DNA from: Anaerobacillus sp.
GTDB taxonomy: Bacteria; Bacillota; Bacilli; Bacillales_H; Anaerobacillaceae
Assembly (NCBI GenBank): GCA_007120055.1
Contig: SKOL01000288.1
Location: forward strand, 1-9,445
Reading direction: 5' to 3'
Length of the DNA: 9,445 bases
In this document: in pieces, positions 6,296 through 9,445 of the stretch
Position numbering within the stretch: the stretch's first letter is position 1
Layout of the letters: every line of letters starts with the position of its first letter
Position numbers and translations under genes: made by a program
The notes under the pieces: model-generated
Seen by the model: the letters and a program-made list of their open reading frames with translations, nothing else
What the model was told of the DNA's origin: nothing
The model's database searches: none

Positions 6296-7173
6296 CCCTC
6301 AGTTAAAATCACATCTCGTACGCTTTGTGTATTTTTATCACCTGAAATATACAACGAATAATCCTCGACTTCATAAAGGAAATACGGTTCATTTTCCATT
6401 TCATTAAACCCTTCATAAGTAGGCTCTCCTAAAATTGTCTCAACTTCATCTAATTTAATTTTTAAGCGATCTCCTTTGTAAGCGACAGCAGTCACACGTT
6501 CGTCGTCTTCATTATAAAAATAGGTATCTTCAGGATAAAAGGTATATGGGCTACCTTCATAAAACCCGTGTTCCATTGCTGGAGGGCGTTCCTCTTTTAT
6601 TGTTGAAATATTCGTTCCAATCGGGTGTTTAACACCAATTAACTTTCCTTCTGCTGCTTTAATTAAGGTTTCTTCCGTTAACGTTAAATTGTGGTATGGG
6701 TGATAATTAGCATCGGCACTTTTCCATAAGTCATACCAATAACGACCTAATTCATAGCCATACTTCATTTTTTGGTCATTATAAACTGTTTCATCGATGA
6801 CAATAAAAGTTGATGTTGCTTGATCGAACTCCCAAGTTTTGAAAATCCAGCTACTGTCGTTAGGATCTTCTTTACCGTTATATTCGATTGTTTGATATAC
6901 ATCATCGACAATCTTTTTGAAATTTGGAAGGTCATCTCCGTGATTAATGTCGTTATAAGTATTTTTAAAATCATCTCTTGTGACTTCATTCATATCGCTA
7001 TTTATTAGTTCATTTTGTTCAGCAACTGTTCCACCTATGTCCTGTATGGTATTCGGTTGCGCAGCTTCTGCTCGTTGGTATTTTTCAAGACTTGCTTCAT
7101 TTATATACTGTATTCCAGCTGCGGAACAACCTATTAAAAAGAGACTAAAAGTTATTAAAAGAATATGCTTCAC
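6274..7173 (-). CDS. Secreted lipoprotein of unknown function
   Basis: 299 residues beginning with a short lipoprotein signal: basic MKH, hydrophobic ILLITFSLFLIG, and lipobox LIGC with Cys16 as the likely lipidated residue after cleavage by signal peptidase II, anchoring the protein to the outer face of the membrane. The mature part is acidic and rich in Tyr, Asn and Asp. A C-terminal segment (about 236-290, with LDEVETILGEP and YEVEDYSLYIS) resembles the small 'LGEP' modules seen in SmpA/OmlA-like or YjgB-like lipoproteins; this is a weak resemblance and I assign no role. Start GTG at 7173 has a strong GGAGGAGAG site 7 nt ahead and leads directly into the signal peptide. The natural end may have been around TEG (residues 291-293): the final SWFVGL comes from a tandem repeat, and removing one 23-bp unit would let the frame run on for about 73 more codons. 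It precedes the M20 hydrolase gene; no clear promoter was found for it. Confidence 0.85.
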   Translation of the reverse strand: MKHILLITFSLFLIGCSAAGIQYINEASLEKYQRAEAAQPNTIQDIGGTVAEQNELINSDMNEVTRDDFKNTYNDINHGDDLPNFKKIVDDVYQTIEYNGKEDPNDSSWIFKTWEFDQATSTFIVIDETVYNDQKMKYGYELGRYWYDLWKSADANYHPYHNLTLTEETLIKAAEGKLIGVKHPIGTNISTIKEERPPAMEHGFYEGSPYTFYPEDTYFYNEDDERVTAVAYKGDRLKIKLDEVETILGEPTYEGFNEMENEPYFLYEVEDYSLYISGDKNTQSVRDVILTEGSWFVGL

Positions 7174-7252
7174 ACGCTCTCCTCCGTTCCCTATTAAAAT
7201 AGCTTTTTTTTTAAACTATTATTTCTCAAATAAAAATATGCATTTCATTTAT

Positions 7253-7293
7253 AAGGAGGAATTTGATAGTTGAATACACTCCTTAATACTTAA
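7253..7293 (+). other. Strong ribosome site followed by a 7-codon open frame
   Basis: AAGGAGGA at 7253-7260 is a near-perfect Shine-Dalgarno. Ten nt after GGAGG, a TTG at 7270 opens a frame encoding only MNTLLNT before TAA at 7291-7293. It may be the start of a decayed gene, a tiny leader peptide, or coincidence. Confidence 0.25.
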
Positions 7294-7394
7294 TACATTA
7301 GACGTAAAAGTATCTTTAAAAGTTTCAAAATAGTTTATAATATTCTATTACCCATTTTTATTAATTTATATACGTTTACTAGGTTTTCAGTGGG

Positions 7395-7431
7395 ACATTC
7401 ATTTGTTTTAGTGAATAAAACAAATGAATGT
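7395..7431. repeat. Perfect 16-bp inverted repeat with 5-nt loop
   Basis: The arms 7395-7410 (ACATTCATTTGTTTTA) and 7416-7431 are exact reverse complements around GTGAA. Neither strand has a T-run right after the stem, so it is not a standard terminator. It could be a cruciform or a regulator site, part of a small RNA, or a hairpin left by an IS200/IS605-like element. Confidence 0.8.
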
Positions 7432-7440
7432 TAAAAATAG

Positions 7441-7452
7441 TAAGACGTCTTA
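7441..7452. repeat. Perfect 12-bp palindrome TAAGACGTCTTA
   Basis: Self-complementary with no spacer, 9 nt to the right of the 16-bp hairpin. It is the size of a dimeric regulator half-operator pair, but no neighbouring promoter ties it to a gene. Confidence 0.45.
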
Positions 7453-7505
7453 GCGACTGCAAAAAAATTTTGATTAGTTAGTTTGTAGATTGATTTTATA
7501 ACGAC

Positions 7506-7557
7506 GAAAAAGCCTTGTCCCAAAAGTGTTTAACACTTGTTTGGGACAGGGCTTTTA
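7506..7557 (-). terminator. Strong rho-independent terminator of the amidohydrolase gene
   Basis: AAAAGCC (7508-7514) pairs with GGCTTTT (7550-7556), then TTGTCCCAAA pairs with TTTGGGACAG (one G-T wobble), capped by an inner AAGTGTT/AACACTT hairpin (7524-7538). On the minus strand it is followed by a TTTTT run and lies about 60 nt beyond the amidohydrolase stop. The plus strand also ends in TTTT, so it can work both ways. Confidence 0.85.
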
Positions 7558-7616
7558 TTATTACAACCAAATCTCTAGAAAAATATAAATATTTTTAAAG
7601 CTTCTAACGCTACCCT

Positions 7617-8753
7617 TTACGCTTCAAACACAACTTCGCCATCAATAATTGTTTTTTCAACGTTAGCAGTAACGTCGAATGGGTGGCTACTCCAAATGAC
7701 AAGATCTGCATCCTTCCCTTTTTCAAGTGACCCGACGCGATCTTCAATGCCGATATGTTTTGCAGCATTTAATGTGACTGACTTCCAGGCACTAGCTTCG
7801 TTCAAGCCATTTTTCACCGATTGAGCAACTGATGTAATTAAATACTCGATGCCAACGACTGGGTGGTCAGTTGTAATTGCAAAAGGAACACCGACTTCTT
7901 CAAGTGCAAGAAGTGTGTGCCAACCTTTATCCGCATTTTCTACTTTTGACCTCGAAGACATTGTCGGACCGACGGCAACGATAACGTCATGTTTTTTAAT
8001 ATAATCAGCTATTTTATGCCCTTCTGTACAATGCTCAATTGTCACATCGATATCAAATTCCTTCACTAGGCGAAGGAGAGTGACGATATCATCAGAGCGA
8101 TGAGCATGGGCACGAAGTGGAATTTCCTTTTTAAGGACTTTCACTAAATTTTCCAACCCTAAGTCACGCGGTACATTTTCACCATTTTCTAGTTTTTTTA
8201 AATAATTTTGTGCTTTAATGAACTCTTGGCGAAATACGGCAGCCACTCCCATTCTCGTTTTGGCTGTTTTCTCGCCGTGAACTCGTTTCGGATTTTCTCC
8301 GAATGCTGCTTTCATTCCAGATGGACTTTTGACAATCATTTGATCAACAACCGTTCCGACAGTTTTCACCGTAACAATTTCCCCACCGATAACGTTAGCA
8401 CTTCCAGGTAATATTTGAACAGTGGTCACTCCTGATTGACGTGCGACTTCAAACCCTTTTTCCATCGGGTTAATTCCGTCCAACGCTCGGACATAAGGTG
8501 TAGAGGCTGACGTAATTTCATTAAAGTCTGCACCAGCTGGCCCAATACCTTCTTCATGAACTCCTAAATGTGTATGTACATCAATAATACCAGGAGTAAT
8601 TGTTTTTCCTGTTAGATCAAAAACTTCAGCATTGTCTGGGATGTCTATATTCAGACCAACTTCTTTAATTTTATCGCTTTCAACGAGGAGCGTCCCTTCT
8701 TCTATTACTTCACCATTTCCTACAATAATTGTCGCGTTAATAAATGCTTGCAT
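7617..8753 (-). CDS. HutI-like amidohydrolase (metal-dependent hydrolase)
   Basis: 378-residue member of the amidohydrolase superfamily, in the branch annotated as imidazolonepropionase-like. The protein has the usual small beta-sandwich from both ends (1-50 and about 345-378) around a TIM-barrel. Metal-site residues are visible: H60 and H62 in GIIDVHTHLG, H216/H218 in RAHAHRSDD, H241 in TIEHCTEGH and catalytic D296 in ITTDHP. K148 lies in SPSGMKAAFGENP, a segment I would expect in this subgroup rather than in true HutI, so the histidine-degradation role is not supported. The closing DADLVIWSSHPFD...DGEVVFEA is typical of the superfamily. Substrate is unknown; a cyclic amide or N-acyl amino-acid compound is likely by family. 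ATG at 8753 follows AGGGGG (8760-8765 on the complement) by 6 nt. It is monocistronic, with a good promoter and a terminator, and divergent from nrfH. Confidence 0.9.
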   Translation of the reverse strand: MQAFINATIIVGNGEVIEEGTLLVESDKIKEVGLNIDIPDNAEVFDLTGKTITPGIIDVHTHLGVHEEGIGPAGADFNEITSASTPYVRALDGINPMEKGFEVARQSGVTTVQILPGSANVIGGEIVTVKTVGTVVDQMIVKSPSGMKAAFGENPKRVHGEKTAKTRMGVAAVFRQEFIKAQNYLKKLENGENVPRDLGLENLVKVLKKEIPLRAHAHRSDDIVTLLRLVKEFDIDVTIEHCTEGHKIADYIKKHDVIVAVGPTMSSRSKVENADKGWHTLLALEEVGVPFAITTDHPVVGIEYLITSVAQSVKNGLNEASAWKSVTLNAAKHIGIEDRVGSLEKGKDADLVIWSSHPFDVTANVEKTIIDGEVVFEA

Positions 8754-8800
8754 GAAAATCCCCCTAAATGAATATGAATTTAATTCGCTTTGCTAAATAA

Positions 8801-8829
8801 ATCATAAAATAGATTTCACCAATTGTAAA
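8801..8829 (-). promoter_or_regulatory. Sigma-A-type promoter of the amidohydrolase gene
   Basis: On the minus strand TTTACA (8829-8824; 5 of 6) and TATGAT (8806-8801; 5 of 6) are separated by exactly 17 bp. Transcription would start near 8794, giving a leader of about 40 nt that contains the ribosome site. This is the best promoter match in the window. Confidence 0.6.
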
Positions 8830-8856
8830 ATCATATAAGAAGCGAAAAAAATCTAT
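8809..8856. repeat. Inverted repeat ATAGATTT / AAATCTAT in the divergent promoter region
   Basis: Perfect 8-bp arms at 8809-8816 and 8849-8856, overlapping the spacer of the amidohydrolase promoter and lying just ahead of the nrfH leader. A second pair, TTCGCTT (8784-8790) and AAGCGAA (8840-8846), interlocks with it. A possible nrfH -10 (TATAAG, 8834-8839) sits between, without a recognisable -35. No FNR-type TGTGA-N6-TCACA site was found. Confidence 0.4.
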
Positions 8857-8931
8857 GGAAAAGTGTGTAAAAATATGTGAGTTGGAAATACATGAAGATA
8901 GAAACTTATGGAAAGGAGAGGAGTTGTGCTA

Positions 8932-9444
8932 ATGAAGAGGTTGAAAGAAAGGTTTAAAGAAATGAATAATAAATTGCTTTTTTTCGTATTATTAGGAGTT
9001 TTGATCGGCATCATTGTTTATGCAGGAACAGTAACCGCGATTAAAGCTACCGATACTGGCGAGTTTTGTTCAAGTTGTCACGTCATGGGGACAGTTTATG
9101 AAGCGTTTACGCAATCTCCACATGCAAGGCTCGACTGTAACGATTGTCATGCTCCGACAGACAACGTTGTAAACAAAATGGCGTTTAAAGCTAGAGCAGG
9201 TATTGGACATATTTATATGAATACGATAGGGGCTAGTCAAATTCCTGATGTTCTTCATGCGACAGATGATTCTGTTGAAGTAATCAATCAAAATTGCATT
9301 AGCTGTCATCAATATACGATTGAAAATGTTGCTCACGATTCAAAAGGTACATGTATTGATTGCCACCGTCATGTCCCGCATGGATTAGGGATTTTTAAAA
9401 CGTCAGATTGGCATTTGAAATTAAATATTGACGCAGCAAAATAA
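8932..9444 (+). CDS. nrfH: Cytochrome c nitrite reductase small subunit NrfH (tetraheme quinol dehydrogenase)
   Basis: 170-residue membrane-anchored cytochrome of the NapC/NirT/NrfH family. It takes electrons from menaquinol and passes them to NrfA, which reduces nitrite to ammonium outside the membrane. One N-terminal membrane anchor (about residues 14-36) follows a basic cytoplasmic start. Four CxxCH haem sites are present: CSSCH 46-50, CNDCH 69-73, CISCH 122-126 and CIDCH 141-145. M52, just after the first site (CSSCHVM), fits the methionine ligand of haem 1 in NrfH. Length is normal for the family. I prefer ATG at 8932 because AGGAG at 8919-8923 lies 8 nt before it; an upstream in-frame ATG at 8908 would put the ribosome site inside the gene, and GTG 8926 is another possibility. 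The stop is one base from the window end, so the gene is complete. nrfA is expected immediately downstream. Haem attachment needs a system II (Ccs) maturation pathway encoded elsewhere. Confidence 0.92.
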   Translation: MKRLKERFKEMNNKLLFFVLLGVLIGIIVYAGTVTAIKATDTGEFCSSCHVMGTVYEAFTQSPHARLDCNDCHAPTDNVVNKMAFKARAGIGHIYMNTIGASQIPDVLHATDDSVEVINQNCISCHQYTIENVAHDSKGTCIDCHRHVPHGLGIFKTSDWHLKLNIDAAK

Positions 9445-9445
9445 A

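Larger units (their letters stand above)
7174..7616. other. 443-bp gene-free, AT-rich region between two minus-strand genes
   Basis: No gene is supported. From left: the lipoprotein's ribosome site (7179-7185 on the complement), a run of nine T (7204-7212), a strong orphan plus-strand ribosome site (7253-7260), an unstructured AT-rich stretch, a perfect 16-bp stem hairpin (7395-7431), a 12-bp palindrome (7441-7452), and a strong terminator (7506-7557) serving the amidohydrolase gene to the right. Confidence 0.6.

Noticed and set aside
6980..7273. 97-codon plus-strand open frame opposite the lipoprotein signal peptide
   Set aside because: It is antisense to a convincing lipoprotein start and has no ribosome site; Cys/Phe/Ser-rich composition is typical of an antisense shadow.
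7617..8753. True imidazolonepropionase (hutI) of histidine breakdown
   Set aside because: No other hut genes are adjacent, and the SGMKAAFGENP segment points to a different HutI-like subgroup with unknown substrate.
8908..8931. Upstream ATG as start of nrfH
   Set aside because: It would place both purine-rich ribosome sites inside the coding region and has none of its own.

Overview
The window is AT-rich and reads as low-GC Gram-positive DNA, most likely a member of the Bacillaceae. The evidence is strong purine-rich Shine-Dalgarno sites, frequent GTG starts, hairpin-plus-T-run terminators, a short lipobox signal peptide, a RocB-type M20 hydrolase and a nitrite-reductase NrfH. Bacillaceae that reduce nitrite to ammonium, including some alkaliphiles, are a reasonable guess for the genus level, but this is inference. 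No tRNA, rRNA, CRISPR array, transposase or phage gene was seen.

Left third (about 1-4085), plus strand. After the tail of an unidentified gene (1-125) comes a signalling cluster of three genes: an Hpt-REC-GGDEF-REC diguanylate cyclase (432-2051), a single-domain CheY-like response regulator (2225-2590), and, overlapping it by 8 bp, a soluble PAS-HisKA-HATPase-REC hybrid kinase (2583-4085). Together they hold every part needed for a His-Asp-His-Asp phosphorelay ending in cyclic-di-GMP synthesis. A 66-bp imperfect palindrome with 11-bp perfect ends, and a possible promoter in it, lies between the cyclase and the CheY-like gene.

Middle (4086-7173). A repeat-rich convergent intergenic region (two 42-nt direct repeats, a bidirectional terminator, and a hairpin whose loop is four 8-nt repeats) separates the kinase from two minus-strand genes: a RocB-type M20 metallohydrolase (4330-5979) and, upstream of it, a lipoprotein of unknown function (6274-7173). 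The lipoprotein's last codons lie in a 23-bp tandem duplication that borders a palindrome-dense stretch which may be a dispersed repeat.

Right third (7174-9445). A 443-bp gene-free gap holds a perfect 16-bp stem hairpin and a strong terminator. It is followed by a minus-strand HutI-like amidohydrolase (7617-8753) with a good sigma-A-type promoter. Divergent from this is nrfH (8932-9444), a tetraheme membrane quinol dehydrogenase whose nrfA partner would be expected just past the window edge.

The right-hand genes look unrelated to one another in pathway: amino-acid or peptide-derivative hydrolysis, an unknown lipoprotein, and nitrite respiration. The most interesting parts are the compact c-di-GMP phosphorelay and the number of distinct small palindromic or repeat elements in the intergenic spaces.
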